Origin: CAVWSM01 sp963799425
Lineage (GTDB): Bacteria; Actinomycetota; Actinomycetes; Jiangellales; Jiangellaceae
Length of the DNA stretch: 64,000 nucleotides
Assembly: GCA_963799425.1 (NCBI GenBank)
Contig: CAWCXA010000009.1
Coordinates: 62,001-126,000 of the forward strand
Direction: 5' to 3'
In this document: positions 42,970 through 51,818 of the stretch, one piece after another
How the letters are laid out: the number at the start of each line of letters is the position of its first letter
Position numbering within the stretch: the stretch's first letter is position 1
Made by a program: the position numbers and the translations under genes
The notes under the pieces: model-generated
Seen by the model: only the letters and a program-made list of their open reading frames with translations
What the model was told of the DNA's origin: nothing
The model's database searches: none

Positions 42970-45021
42970 GCCAACCGGCTGGCTGCGAGCACGTCGCCCT
43001 ACCTTCTCCAGCACGCCAACAACCCCGTCGACTGGTGGGAGTGGGAGCCGGAGGCGTTCGCCGAGGCGCGGCGACGCGACGTGCCGGTGCTGCTGTCGGT
43101 GGGCTACGCGGCCTGCCATTGGTGCCACGTCATGGCACACGAGTCGTTTGAGGAAGCCGAGACCGCGGCGTTCATGAATGAGCATTACGTCAGCATCAAG
43201 GTCGACCGTGAGGAGCGACCCGACGTCGATGCGGTCTATATGGAGGCGGTGCAGGCGATGACGGGCCAGGGTGGCTGGCCCATGACCGCGTTCCTCACAC
43301 CGGCGGGGGAGCCGTTCTATTGCGGGACGTACTTCCCGCCAACACCGCGCCAGGGCATGCCGTCGTTCCGGCAGGTGCTTGCCGCGGTTGCGGACACCTG
43401 GGTGAGTCGGCGGGACGAGGTCGACCGCGTGGGTGCGGACGTCGTACGACAGCTTGCCGAACGGCCGGCTCTCGAGGGCGACGCGCCCCCGGACGCGGGC
43501 GCACTCACGGCGGCCGTCCAGCGGCTGCATGCAGAGTTCGACGCGGTCGACGGCGGTTTTGGTGGCGCACCGAAGTTCCCACCGTCGATGGTCTGCGAGT
43601 TCCTGTTGCGACACCACGCGCGTACCGGCGACAGCCAAGCACTCGGCATGGTGGAAGCCACGCTGGAGGCAATGGCTCGCGGAGGCATCTCTGACCAGCT
43701 CGGTGGCGGGTTCGCGCGCTACAGCGTCGACGCGGAGTGGGTCGTACCGCACTTCGAGAAGATGCTGTACGACAACGCCCTGCTGCTGCGCGTCTATCTG
43801 CACTGGTGGCGTGCCACAGGGTCGCCACTCGCCGAGAGAGTCGTCCGGCACACCGCCGGTTTCCTGGTGCGCGACCTGGGAACCGCAGAGGGTGGGTTCG
43901 CCAGCGCACTCGATGCCGACACGCAGGGCGTCGAGGGCGCGACGTACGTATGGACGCCGGCTCAGCTACATGAGGTGCTGGGCGACGATGACGGGGACTA
44001 CGCCGCCAGGCTGCTGTCGGTGACGGCATCGGGCACGTTCGAGCACGGCTCGTCCACCCTGCAGCTGCCCGCCGACCCAGTCGATGCCGAGCGGTGGATC
44101 TCCATCCGCGACCGGTTGCTTGAGGCCAGACGGGGACGTCCGCAACCTGGGCGTGACGACAAGGTCGTCGCCGCCTGGAACGGGCTCGCCATCGCCGCGC
44201 TGGCCGAGGCAGGCGGGTTGTTCGACGAACCGTCGTGGGTCGATGCGGCGATCGACGCCGCCGACCTGCTCGTCCGGGTGCACCTCGATGAGCACGGCCG
44301 GCTGTTGCGCACGTCCCGTGACGGAAAAGCGGGGCGCAACGCGGGCGTGCTAGAGGATTATGCCGACGTCGCGGAAGGCTTCCTCGCACTCGTCGCGGTC
44401 ACCGGCGACCCGGTGTGGTTGTCGTTCTCCGAGCAGCTGCTCGACGAGGTGCTCGCGCACTTCACCGAGGGTGATGGCGTGACGTGGTACGACACCGCCG
44501 ACGATGCGGAGGAGCTTGTGCGTCGGCCCTACGACCCGACTGACAACGCGACGCCCTCGGGTCAGTCCGCGGCGGCGGGTGCGTTGCTGTCGTTCGCGGC
44601 GCTGACCGGCTCTGCCCGGCATCGCGAGGCCGCGGAGCGGGCGCTCGGCGTCACCGGTCGGCTGGCGGGCCAGGCACCCCGGTTCTGTGGATGGGGGCTT
44701 GCCGTTGCCGAGGCGGCGCTGGCCGGGCCGGTCGAGATCGCGGTCGTGGGTGCCGAAGCGGATCCTCGTCGACGGGCGCTGCATAGGACGGCCCTTGCAG
44801 CAACTGCCCCCGGGGCGGTCGTGGTGGCCGGTGACCCGGCCGACCCCGTGACGACCGCGGTGCCCTTGCTGGTTGACCGGCCTCTCGTCGACGGGCACGC
44901 AGCGGCGTACGTCTGTCGTGGCTTTGTCTGTGAGCGTCCGGTGTCCGATCCCAAGGCGCTCGGCGACAGTGTCGGGATCTCGTGGCCGGCCGCTGTCGCA
45001 TCAGCGATCATGGCTGTATGA
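42967..45021 (+). CDS. YyaL/DUF255 thioredoxin-domain protein
   Basis: 684 residues. The N-terminal thioredoxin-like domain (about 1-160) has SPYLLQHANNPVDWWEWEPE and the redox motif YAACHWCHVMAHESF. The rest is an alpha/alpha-toroid domain (IKVDREERPDVD, GGWPMTAFLTP, PHFEKMLYDNALLL, AWNGLAIAALAEAG). It is related to eukaryotic spermatogenesis-associated protein 20 and conserved as Rv1084. The biochemical role is unknown. Confidence 0.93.
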   Translation: MANRLAASTSPYLLQHANNPVDWWEWEPEAFAEARRRDVPVLLSVGYAACHWCHVMAHESFEEAETAAFMNEHYVSIKVDREERPDVDAVYMEAVQAMTGQGGWPMTAFLTPAGEPFYCGTYFPPTPRQGMPSFRQVLAAVADTWVSRRDEVDRVGADVVRQLAERPALEGDAPPDAGALTAAVQRLHAEFDAVDGGFGGAPKFPPSMVCEFLLRHHARTGDSQALGMVEATLEAMARGGISDQLGGGFARYSVDAEWVVPHFEKMLYDNALLLRVYLHWWRATGSPLAERVVRHTAGFLVRDLGTAEGGFASALDADTQGVEGATYVWTPAQLHEVLGDDDGDYAARLLSVTASGTFEHGSSTLQLPADPVDAERWISIRDRLLEARRGRPQPGRDDKVVAAWNGLAIAALAEAGGLFDEPSWVDAAIDAADLLVRVHLDEHGRLLRTSRDGKAGRNAGVLEDYADVAEGFLALVAVTGDPVWLSFSEQLLDEVLAHFTEGDGVTWYDTADDAEELVRRPYDPTDNATPSGQSAAAGALLSFAALTGSARHREAAERALGVTGRLAGQAPRFCGWGLAVAEAALAGPVEIAVVGAEADPRRRALHRTALAATAPGAVVVAGDPADPVTTAVPLLVDRPLVDGHAAAYVCRGFVCERPVSDPKALGDSVGISWPAAVASAIMAV

Positions 45022-45494
45022 CTGCGAGCACAGACCATGTGACGGGAATCGACGGCGGCATCGTGGTAGGCAGCGACGGATCAAAAGGATCGCGAATCGC
45101 GCTGGCTCGGGCCGTCGAAGAGGCACGCGCACATGAGCTGCCACTGCACATCGTGCGGGCGTGGACGATCACCAGCGCGCCGCGACCGGAAAGTTGGCGC
45201 CCGGGGTATGTGCCATCGTCCGAGGAGTTCGCGAAGGCGGTCAGGGCCGAGCTTGCCGCCGACTGCAGCACCGTGGTCGCGGGCGTCGCCGATGTCAAGA
45301 TCAGCTGGCACGTCGTGCGTGGCCAGTCAGCCCAGCACCTCATCGAGGCGTCCAAGGACGCGTCAATGCTCGTCGTCGGCGCGCGCGGTCGTGGCGGCTT
45401 CGCCGGCCTCGTGCTTGGCTCCACGACCGACCAGGTCATCCGGCATGCGCACTGCCCAGTGCTCGTTGTGCCGCACGCCCACGTCAAGGAGTGA
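45018..45494 (+). CDS. Universal stress protein (UspA family)
   Basis: 158 residues, a single Usp domain. GGIVVGSDGSKGSRIAL opens the fold. The nucleotide-binding GARGRGGFAGLVLGSTTDQV and CPVLVVP close it, which predicts ATP binding. The ATG overlaps the YyaL stop by four bases, so the two are coupled. Confidence 0.93.
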   Translation: MTASTDHVTGIDGGIVVGSDGSKGSRIALARAVEEARAHELPLHIVRAWTITSAPRPESWRPGYVPSSEEFAKAVRAELAADCSTVVAGVADVKISWHVVRGQSAQHLIEASKDASMLVVGARGRGGFAGLVLGSTTDQVIRHAHCPVLVVPHAHVKE

Positions 45495-45543
45495 CGCAGG
45501 CAAGTCGCTTTCTGACGGCGTCGACGCGTTCCCGCGGGGATCG

Positions 45544-46227
45544 TCAGCCGACCGCGACTCGCTTGCCAGTGAGCGCCAGCACTAGGCCGAACAACAGCAG
45601 CACGAGCGTTCCGCCCATCATGCACGCCACCCAGCGACGGCGCCCGCGTTCTGTGCGCAGGTACTGCCAGCCGGCCAGGGCGAGCGACACACCCTCCGCA
45701 AGGAACCACGGTTCGAACAGCGCAACGTCGGCCACGGCGGCGCTCCGCTTCTCCGCCGCCGACCAGCCGTCGCCGATATCCGGGAACTGCACGGTGTCGA
45801 AGCCGGCCAGGAAGAGCGACTTGCTGACGAGGCCGTAGATGCCGTGCGAGGCGCAAACCACGGCCCCGGCACCGATCGCCGTCAACAGCACGGCGGGCAG
45901 CACCCGGCCGCCGCCGCGCAGCACCCCGCTGCCAGGTGCTGGTCGGCTCCACGGCCCGCCGATGAGGAAGAGGGCGGCCGCACCCAGCAGCAGCACAACG
46001 GAGACCACGGCATTGGCGGCCCGGGTCTCCGGCAGCGCGGCGATGCTCGGGCCACCGGGAAGCAGGAAGGTCCCGCCGATTGCCCAAACCACGTGGATCG
46101 GAACGTTGAGCAGCGTGACGACGGCGGCCAAGCGGGCCAAGAACGGGTGCGAAGGCAGCGGCAGGTCGCTACTCAACGCTGTCGAAGCACCGGTCGGAGG
46201 TTGAGTGGAACGAAGCGAGTCGGCCAT
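45544..46227 (-). CDS. Integral membrane protein of unknown function
   Basis: 227 residues with five to six hydrophobic segments and a soluble start. The order loop GFDTVQFPDIGDGWSAAEKR between segments 3 and 4 looks conserved-like but I do not recognise a family (possibly DUF3995-type). GAGGAAGG precedes ATG 46227. It is divergent from the cupin gene. Confidence 0.75.
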   Translation of the reverse strand: MADSLRSTQPPTGASTALSSDLPLPSHPFLARLAAVVTLLNVPIHVVWAIGGTFLLPGGPSIAALPETRAANAVVSVVLLLGAAALFLIGGPWSRPAPGSGVLRGGGRVLPAVLLTAIGAGAVVCASHGIYGLVSKSLFLAGFDTVQFPDIGDGWSAAEKRSAAVADVALFEPWFLAEGVSLALAGWQYLRTERGRRRWVACMMGGTLVLLLFGLVLALTGKRVAVG

Positions 46228-46297
46228 CTGCGAACACCCTTCCTCGCGGCCGCGCTCCCGACCCAAACTACAGCGCGTCGTGCCACGATCGACTTCC

Positions 46298-46627
46298 ATG
46301 GACGTCGTTTCCCTCAACGGACTGAGTGAAAGTCAGCTCGCCGTGGCCGCCAGGGCGGACAGCGGCCGTGGCTCGGTCACCGTATACGGCAGGACCGGGG
46401 CACGACTGCGGCAGACTGTCGTGGCGCTGGCGGCAGGACGTGTGATGGCCGAGCACAAGAGCCCGGGCGACGCCTCATTGCTCTGCCTGCAGGGCCGCGT
46501 CATGGTCCGAGCCGGGCAATCACATGTTGAGCTCACTGCCGGTGAACTGGTCGCGGTGCCCCCGCAACGGCACGAGATCGAAGCTGCCGAGCCGTCGGTG
46601 TTGCTGCTCACTGTTGCGCTGCACTGA
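46298..46627 (+). CDS. Small cupin-domain protein
   Basis: 109 residues forming one cupin barrel: AEHKSPGDASLLCLQGRVMV carries the first His/Glu-like positions, and LVAVPPQRHEIEA the second motif. It may bind a metal or a small ligand. ATG 46298 is chosen because the longer frame (46205) overlaps the divergent gene. No ribosome site is clear. Confidence 0.8.
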   Translation: MDVVSLNGLSESQLAVAARADSGRGSVTVYGRTGARLRQTVVALAAGRVMAEHKSPGDASLLCLQGRVMVRAGQSHVELTAGELVAVPPQRHEIEAAEPSVLLLTVALH

Positions 46628-46638
46628 TCGGCCGCGGC

Positions 46639-47043
46639 CTACCCGCGGAGAAAGCTGAAGCGCACTTCGCGCTCGCTGTTGTCGATGTTGAGGTCCACGA
46701 GACAGATGCTCTGCCAGGTACCGAGGGCAAGGCGGCCGCCCAGCACGGGCACCGACGTGTACGGCGGGATGAAAGCCGGCATCACGTGCGACCTGCCGTG
46801 GCCCCGGCTGCCGTGCCGGTGTCGCCACCGGTCGTCGGCGGGAAGCAGATCGTCGAGCACCGAGAGCAGGTCCTCGTCACTTCCGGCCCCGGTCTCGAGA
46901 ATCGCCAGGCCCGCAGTGGCGTGCGGCACGAACAGGTGGAGGAGTCCGTCGCCGCGCGCGGCGACGTACGTCGCGCAGTCCCTAGTCAGGTCCAGCACAA
47001 CCTCGCGCGAGCCCGTCCGGTAGGTCCTCGTCTCGCTATCCAC
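46639..47043 (-). CDS. YjbQ/UPF0047 family protein
   Basis: 134 residues. LLHLFVPHATAGLAI, then HVMPAFIPPYTSVPVLGG and GTWQSICLVDLN match the YjbQ family. E. coli YjbQ has weak thiamine-phosphate synthase activity, but the true role is debated. Conserved His and Asp residues suggest a metal site. It is convergent with the cupin gene and eleven bases from its stop. Confidence 0.9.
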   Translation of the reverse strand: MDSETRTYRTGSREVVLDLTRDCATYVAARGDGLLHLFVPHATAGLAILETGAGSDEDLLSVLDDLLPADDRWRHRHGSRGHGRSHVMPAFIPPYTSVPVLGGRLALGTWQSICLVDLNIDNSEREVRFSFLRG

Positions 47044-47049
47044 GATGAC

Positions 47050-47898
47050 TCAGGCCGTCGGCGGGGTGAACTGGCTCGCGGTGAAGACGCCACCCTGCGG
47101 GTCGCGGATCAGCGCGTCACGGGTCCAGTCCGAGTCGCTGCGACCCAGCACCGCGCCGCCGCCCCGTTCGGCTGTGGTGGCCGAGGCATCCCGGTCGGCG
47201 ACCGTGAAGGCGACATGCCAGTGCGGTTGCTCGTCGGGACCGACCGGGACGAGCCAACCGATGGCGTCCTCGAAGCCAGGCGGCGTCAGGTCTCCGGCCT
47301 GACGGGTGCGGATGTCCGGATCGACCGTGGCCTCGAGGTGATCGCCGTAGCCAGGCCTGCGGATCATCATGGCGAACCCGAGATCGTGGACCGCCCACCC
47401 GAACACCTTGGAGTAGAAGGCCGCAGACGCCTCCGGATCGGCGGCGTGCAGCTGGCTGAAGTTCCACGCGCCGGGCGTGTTGGCGATCTGGGCTCCGAGG
47501 CGTTGCTCGGCCTGCCAGAGGCGGAATGGCACGCCGAACGGGTCGACGCAGACCGCCGACCGACCCGCCTGGCCGACGTCAGACGGTGCCAACAACACGC
47601 GCCCGCCGGCGGCTGTGATCCGCGTGGCCGCGGCGTCGGCGTCGGTCACTGCGATGTAGGTGTTCCACGAGGGTGGCTCGACTGCGCGTCCGGCGGCCTC
47701 GTCAGTGCCGCCAATTCCGGCGGCATCAAGGCCATCGAGCTGAGCAACGACATAGTGCGCGGAGGCACCCGGCGTCGTCGCGTCCGCGAAGGTCCATCCG
47801 AACAGCTCGCCGTAGAACGCCTTGGCGGCCTCGACGTCTCGATGCTCGATGTCTATCCACGACGTCACCCCCTCGGGGTAGGTCCGTGCCTGGCTCAT
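47050..47898 (-). CDS. Double VOC-domain protein (glyoxalase/bleomycin resistance fold)
   Basis: 282 residues in two VOC domains, about 8-130 and 150-278 (GVTSWIDIEHRDVEAAKAFY and NFSQLHAADPEASAAFY). It resembles M. tuberculosis Cfp30B-like double-VOC proteins. Likely a metal-dependent lyase/dioxygenase or a ligand-binding protein; the substrate is unknown. GGGAGG precedes ATG 47898, and YjbQ lies upstream of its stop on the same strand. Confidence 0.88.
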   Translation of the reverse strand: MSQARTYPEGVTSWIDIEHRDVEAAKAFYGELFGWTFADATTPGASAHYVVAQLDGLDAAGIGGTDEAAGRAVEPPSWNTYIAVTDADAAATRITAAGGRVLLAPSDVGQAGRSAVCVDPFGVPFRLWQAEQRLGAQIANTPGAWNFSQLHAADPEASAAFYSKVFGWAVHDLGFAMMIRRPGYGDHLEATVDPDIRTRQAGDLTPPGFEDAIGWLVPVGPDEQPHWHVAFTVADRDASATTAERGGGAVLGRSDSDWTRDALIRDPQGGVFTASQFTPPTA

Positions 47899-48045
47899 AT
47901 CGGCTCCCTCCCGCACGACGACACATAGCGTGCCGCAGGTGACTCCCGGCAGCCGAGGTGGCCCGCGCGCTCGACATCGCGCAGGGATCGTTCGCCGTTA
48001 GCGAGCGTTGCTGCGTAATCGCGTAATCCTTGCAACCATCTCCTC

Positions 48046-48564
48046 ATGGCAACGACAGAGCGAGTACGGGGCTGGCTGACCGGCCGGCTGCCCGACGACT
48101 GGTTCACGACGCCGCCCGAGGTGACCGTCGACCGCGACGAGATCCTCGTGGTCGGCACCCTCCCCGAGCCGCAGGTGGCCGAGGGCGTCTCCGATGTGGA
48201 GCGCGAGGCCGCGGTCGATGGGCGGATCAAGGAGTTCCGCGAGCGGACGCGCGATCGACGGATCGAGATCGCCCTCGAGCTCGAGCGCAGCAGCGGCCGC
48301 AAGGTGTCCTGGGGTGTGCAGATCGGCGACCGTCGCAAGCTTTTCACTCACCTTGCTGCTCCGGTGATGACCCGGTTGCGGCAGCCCGAGCGGGCGGTGC
48401 TCGACACGCTTGTCGACGCCGGCGTGGCACGGTCGCGGTCCGAGGCGCTCGCGTGGTGCGTACGACTCGTGGCCAAGCACTCCGACGACTGGCTCGCCCA
48501 GCTGCGCGACGCGATGGAAGGTGTCGCCCGGGTGCGCGAGCAGGGCCCCGACGCGCAGGCCTAG
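48046..48564 (+). CDS. Conserved actinobacterial protein of unknown function
   Basis: 172 residues, soluble, charged. The N-terminal region (GRLPDDWFTTPPEVTVDRDE) and C-terminal helix (EALAWCVRLVAKHSDDWLAQ) look conserved, but no catalytic motif is seen. A tandem 8-base repeat (GCGTAATC at 48013-48020 and 48021-48028) lies just upstream of the start. The stop overlaps the convergent hemolysin III stop by four bases. Confidence 0.78.
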   Translation: MATTERVRGWLTGRLPDDWFTTPPEVTVDRDEILVVGTLPEPQVAEGVSDVEREAAVDGRIKEFRERTRDRRIEIALELERSSGRKVSWGVQIGDRRKLFTHLAAPVMTRLRQPERAVLDTLVDAGVARSRSEALAWCVRLVAKHSDDWLAQLRDAMEGVARVREQGPDAQA

Positions 48565-49208
48565 ACGACCGCGGCCGCCCCGACCCCGAATACAGCGAGC
48601 CACACGCCGACGTGCTGGGTGAGGAAGCCGCCCAGGGTGAAGGCGTGGAACACCTCGTGGAAGCCGAACCACTGCGGTGACGGGTTGGGACGCTTGATGC
48701 CGTAGACGAGGCCGCCGAGCGAGTACATCAGCCCGCCGACGATAACAAGCGTCAGTACTGCCGCGCCGCCCCTGGCGAAGTCGGGCAAGTAGAACACTGC
48801 GGCCCAGCCCAGCAGCAGGTAGACGGGCACGTACAACCACCGAGGTGCGTCCACCCAGAAGACCCGGAACAACACGCCGATCACGGCACCCGACCAGACG
48901 ATGGTGAGCAGCGTGCGCGCCTCCTGTCCGTCAAGGAGCAACAGGGCGTACGGGGTGTAGGTGCCAGCGATGATCAAGAAGATGTTGGCGTGGTCGAGGC
49001 GCTTGAGCGTCTGCAGCGCCCGCGGTGACCATCGGCCGCGGTGATAGGCCGCACTCACCCCGAAGAGCAGCGCGGCGGTGACCGCATAGATCGCCGTCGC
49101 GACCCTTGTGCGGCCGTCCGGCGCCACGAGCACGAGCACCAGACCCGCGAACACGGCCACCGGGAAGGTGCCCGCGTGCAACCACCCGCGCAGCATCGGC
49201 TTGTCCAC
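48561..49208 (-). CDS. Hemolysin III/PAQR family membrane protein
   Basis: 215 residues with seven hydrophobic segments. Conserved signatures are AAYHRG in segment 2, DHANIFLIIAGTYTP in segment 3, and HEVFHAFTLGG in segment 7, whose His and Asp residues form the metal site of PAQR/adiponectin-receptor-like proteins. In bacteria the function is uncertain (TrhA/YqfA, membrane fluidity). It matches Rv1085c. Confidence 0.92.
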   Translation of the reverse strand: MDKPMLRGWLHAGTFPVAVFAGLVLVLVAPDGRTRVATAIYAVTAALLFGVSAAYHRGRWSPRALQTLKRLDHANIFLIIAGTYTPYALLLLDGQEARTLLTIVWSGAVIGVLFRVFWVDAPRWLYVPVYLLLGWAAVFYLPDFARGGAAVLTLVIVGGLMYSLGGLVYGIKRPNPSPQWFGFHEVFHAFTLGGFLTQHVGVWLAVFGVGAAAVV

Positions 49209-49294
49209 GGAGCAAAGGCTAACTTACGGAACCGTAGGTTGGGGTGCCCGTTACCCTTGTCACCGTTCCTCGTCCGCCGGGAGGACTGCCCGCC

Positions 49295-50065
49295 GTGGGC
49301 CTGCGCAATCTGCTGTACGCCGTTTACGAGCGGCGCGTCGAGCACGACCTCGACCGCGCCAGGCTGCCTCGTCACGTCGGGGTGATGTGCGACGGCAACC
49401 GCCGCTGGGCACGTGAGATGGGCTACGTCGATCCCAACGACGGGCATCGCGTAGGCGCCGAGCGCATCAGGCAGCTGCTGCACTGGTGCGACGAGGTCGG
49501 CGTGGAAGTGGTCACGTTGTTCCTGCTGTCCACCGACAACATGTCACGGCCGACGGGCGAGCTGGATCCGCTGTTGCGCATCATCGAGGACCTGGTCACC
49601 GACCTGTCGGCCGACGGCAACCCGTGGCAGGTCCGCGCCGTCGGCAATCGTGACGTCCTACCGTCGCAGACCGTCGAGGCGCTCAAGATCGCCGAGGAGC
49701 GCACGACCGGCCGCACCGAGGGCGTGCAGGTCAACGTCGCGGTCGGCTACGGGGGGCGACAGGAGATCGCGGACGCAGTTCGGTCGTTGCTGCAGGAGCA
49801 TGCGGCCGCGGGTACGAGCATCGAGGAGCTCGCCGAGATCCTCGACGTCGAGCACATCGCCGAGCACCTCTACACCCGAGGTCAGCCCGATCCCGACCTG
49901 GTAATCCGCACGAGCGGCGAGCAACGGCTGTCGGGGTTCCTGCTCTGGCAGAGCGCGCACTCCGAGTTCTACTTCCACGAGGCCAACTGGCCCGATTTCC
50001 GCAAGGTTGACTTCCTCCGCGCGCTGCGGGCCTACGCACAACGTGACCGTCGCTACGGCACCTGA
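49295..50065 (+). CDS. uppS: Z-isoprenyl diphosphate synthase (UppS family)
   Basis: 256 residues. CDGNRRWARE holds the catalytic Asp and substrate-binding Asn/Arg. DPDLVIRTSGEQRLSGFLLW and HSEFYFHEANWPDF complete the family motifs. The homologue Rv1086 makes short-chain omega,E,Z-farnesyl diphosphate, so this may be a short-chain enzyme. GGGAGGA lies nine bases before GTG 49295. Confidence 0.92.
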   Translation: MGLRNLLYAVYERRVEHDLDRARLPRHVGVMCDGNRRWAREMGYVDPNDGHRVGAERIRQLLHWCDEVGVEVVTLFLLSTDNMSRPTGELDPLLRIIEDLVTDLSADGNPWQVRAVGNRDVLPSQTVEALKIAEERTTGRTEGVQVNVAVGYGGRQEIADAVRSLLQEHAAAGTSIEELAEILDVEHIAEHLYTRGQPDPDLVIRTSGEQRLSGFLLWQSAHSEFYFHEANWPDFRKVDFLRALRAYAQRDRRYGT

Positions 50066-50092
50066 AGCACCGCTTGCTCAGGTTCTCCCGTG

Positions 50093-50155
50093 TGTTGATC
50101 ATGGCCGAGGTGTGATCATTTCTGAAGTTTGATCACGCCTTTGCCATGATCAACA
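50093..50155. repeat. 63-bp concentric palindrome (possible terminator)
   Basis: Outer arms TGTTGATCATGGC and GCCATGATCAACA (13 bases, perfect). Inner arms GTGATCA (50112-50118) and TGATCAC (50130-50136) share the same centre, with 6 by 6 unpaired bases between. It lies between the UppS stop and the convergent M23-like gene. Confidence 0.75.
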
Positions 50156-50190
50156 GGGGCAGGGGCGGGGACGGGGCGGGGGGCGGCGGG

Positions 50191-50895
50191 TCACTGCTGG
50201 TCGACCGACCGGATGCGCTCCGTCGTTCCCGGAACAGAGTGGTGGACAGGCTCCCAGCCGTTGCCAAGGCGTCGTTCGTACGCATCGAAGACAGCCGGGA
50301 CCGCCTTTGCAACAAGCGCATCAGGCTGGTCCATGAGCTGGAAGTGCAGATGCGGAGCTGTCGAGTTTCCTGTGCTGCCCACCAGACCCAGCACGTCTCC
50401 GGCCCGCACCGCTTGGCCCTCGGTGACTGCCACCGACCCGGGGGCCAGATGCGCGTAGACAGCAAAGCCTGCCTCGCTCTTCACGATGATGTGGTTGCCG
50501 ACGACTCGCCTGACGCTGCGTTCGTTCGGTCGGAACGTCAACGCCGTCGCGATGATGTGAAAGAGCTCGCGCAACGGATGCAGCCAGCGGCGCTCGGCGG
50601 CGCCGTCCGACGCTGTGACGACCACACCATCGAGTGCCGCATGCACCGGATCCCCGTAGCCGTAGCACTCGCGCATCGGCACCCCGACCACCCATGTGCG
50701 CAGACTCGATGCCGCGTGCAGGCGCCGATGGTCGTCGAGGCGCTGCAGGTCGAACGCATAACGCTGCGCGAGCTGGTCGGTGCCGTGGCTCGGTATGTGG
50801 CTTCCGGGGGAGTGCACGGCGAACCACTCACCACGCAGCGGGAACGCCACCACCGCTGCGTGGGTCAGCTCCTCGGCTGTCCGTTTGGCCATCAC
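50191..50895 (-). CDS. M23-like metallopeptidase without signal peptide
   Basis: 234 residues. SHGTDQLAQRYAFD supplies the His and Asp, and APHLHFQL the His-x-His of the LytM-type zinc site; RRVVGNHIIVKSEAGFAVYAHL fits the fold. There is no N-terminal signal or anchor, so it is either cytoplasmic or secreted by an unusual route. Its GTG start overlaps the stop of the ArsR-like gene (GTGA), so the two are coupled. Target unknown. Confidence 0.85.
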   Translation of the reverse strand: MMAKRTAEELTHAAVVAFPLRGEWFAVHSPGSHIPSHGTDQLAQRYAFDLQRLDDHRRLHAASSLRTWVVGVPMRECYGYGDPVHAALDGVVVTASDGAAERRWLHPLRELFHIIATALTFRPNERSVRRVVGNHIIVKSEAGFAVYAHLAPGSVAVTEGQAVRAGDVLGLVGSTGNSTAPHLHFQLMDQPDALVAKAVPAVFDAYERRLGNGWEPVHHSVPGTTERIRSVDQQ

Positions 50896-51467
50896 GGGCG
50901 CACCTCTCCTATGGGTGCCTCGGGCGCCGAGGCTGGTGCCGGATAGAGCGCCACGGACAAGGTGTACGGGTCACCGTCGGGCGCATCGAGCTCGGCAAAC
51001 TCGTGGACGAGAGCGTCGAACCGCTCCCGCAACCGCGAAATGTCGCGGCGGTCAAGGCGGACCTGCTCGAGGAGTCCGACGACCTCCGACGAGCTCGTGC
51101 TAGTCGTGACGACCGCGGTGGACAAGTTGTCGCGAAGGATGCCGAGCACCGTGGCCCGTCGATCCTCGATGCGATCGGTCGCGAGCCGGACCTCAAAGGC
51201 CAGAGCCGTCGCTCGGTAGTACTTCTCCAGGTTTCGCCCGGTGTCGCGGCGCTCGACGATGCGGATGAGACCGGTCTGCTCGAGCAGCCGAAGGTGACGC
51301 GTGAGGTTGGCCGGGTGAACGCCGAGCGCGCGCGCGACCCCGGTCGCGGTCATCGGCTGTCGGGCCAGGAGCCCGAGCAGGCTCATGCGAGTGGGGTGAA
51401 CGTAGGCGCGAATGCGCTCGTCGTCGTCGAGCACCAACACGCCGAGCGGTGACTGATCGCCTGACAC
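50892..51467 (-). CDS. ArsR-like winged-helix regulator
   Basis: 191 residues from GTG 51467. The winged helix reads RMSLLGLLARQPMTATGVAR followed by HPANLTRHLRLLE; a C-terminal ~90-residue region follows. No metal-binding Cys cluster is seen. GTG 51467 is seven bases from TAACGT. The frame could extend upstream to GTG 51539, but there is no ribosome site there. It probably autoregulates through CTAACGTTAG at its promoter and controls the M23-like peptidase. Confidence 0.82.
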   Translation of the reverse strand: MSGDQSPLGVLVLDDDERIRAYVHPTRMSLLGLLARQPMTATGVARALGVHPANLTRHLRLLEQTGLIRIVERRDTGRNLEKYYRATALAFEVRLATDRIEDRRATVLGILRDNLSTAVVTTSTSSSEVVGLLEQVRLDRRDISRLRERFDALVHEFAELDAPDGDPYTLSVALYPAPASAPEAPIGEVRP

Positions 51468-51480
51468 CTGACTAACGTTA
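51465..51480 (-). promoter_or_regulatory. Putative leaderless promoter of the ArsR-like gene
   Basis: On the minus strand: TAACGT (51480-51475), seven bases, GTG at 51467. The box is inside the 10-base palindrome CTAACGTTAG (51472-51481), a possible operator. Confidence 0.5.
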
Positions 51481-51818
51481 GCGATTTCGCTGGCCTCGTC
51501 AACGGGGCGAAACCACGCGCGGCTACTCGGGGGTTTCACAGGCGCGGGGCCCTTGTGGATTGAAGTTCACGCGTGCGAAATCGGCCGTTAGCGAGTCGCG
51601 GCGCCCGTTTCGTACGGTCCGGCGTAGCGTTTACCGTGACGACAGGTGGGGAAGCTTGTCGCCTCGGGAGGCTCGTCCGACGTGCTGCAGACCGCGTCAT
51701 CACTCGGTCCGCGCGGGAGGTGGGCCGGCACCCGGCCCATGAGGGCCCGGTCCCGGTCCATCCGATGCGCGAGAGGGCCGGAGCGCGTCCGCGCGTGACC
51801 GGGCACAAGGAGGCGGAC
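51468..51818 (+). other. Gap between ArsR-like gene and phoH
   Basis: 351 bases without a clear gene. The left end holds the ArsR promoter palindrome. A promoter-like box TAGCGT at 51625-51630 is followed five bases later by GTG 51636, which is in frame with phoH; this may give a longer leaderless form or simply be the phoH promoter. The right end holds AAGGAGG (51807-51813). No structured RNA was recognised. Confidence 0.5.

Noticed and set aside
42151..43851. 566-codon open frame opposite the response regulator and YyaL
   Set aside because: Shadow of recognised genes, no start signal.
48013..48028. Tandem 8-base repeat GCGTAATC before the 48046 gene
   Set aside because: Too short and isolated to call a regulatory site.
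51468..51818. PhoAT-type antitoxin gene upstream of phoH
   Set aside because: No separate open frame with its own start and a recognisable antitoxin sequence was found; only an in-frame extension.
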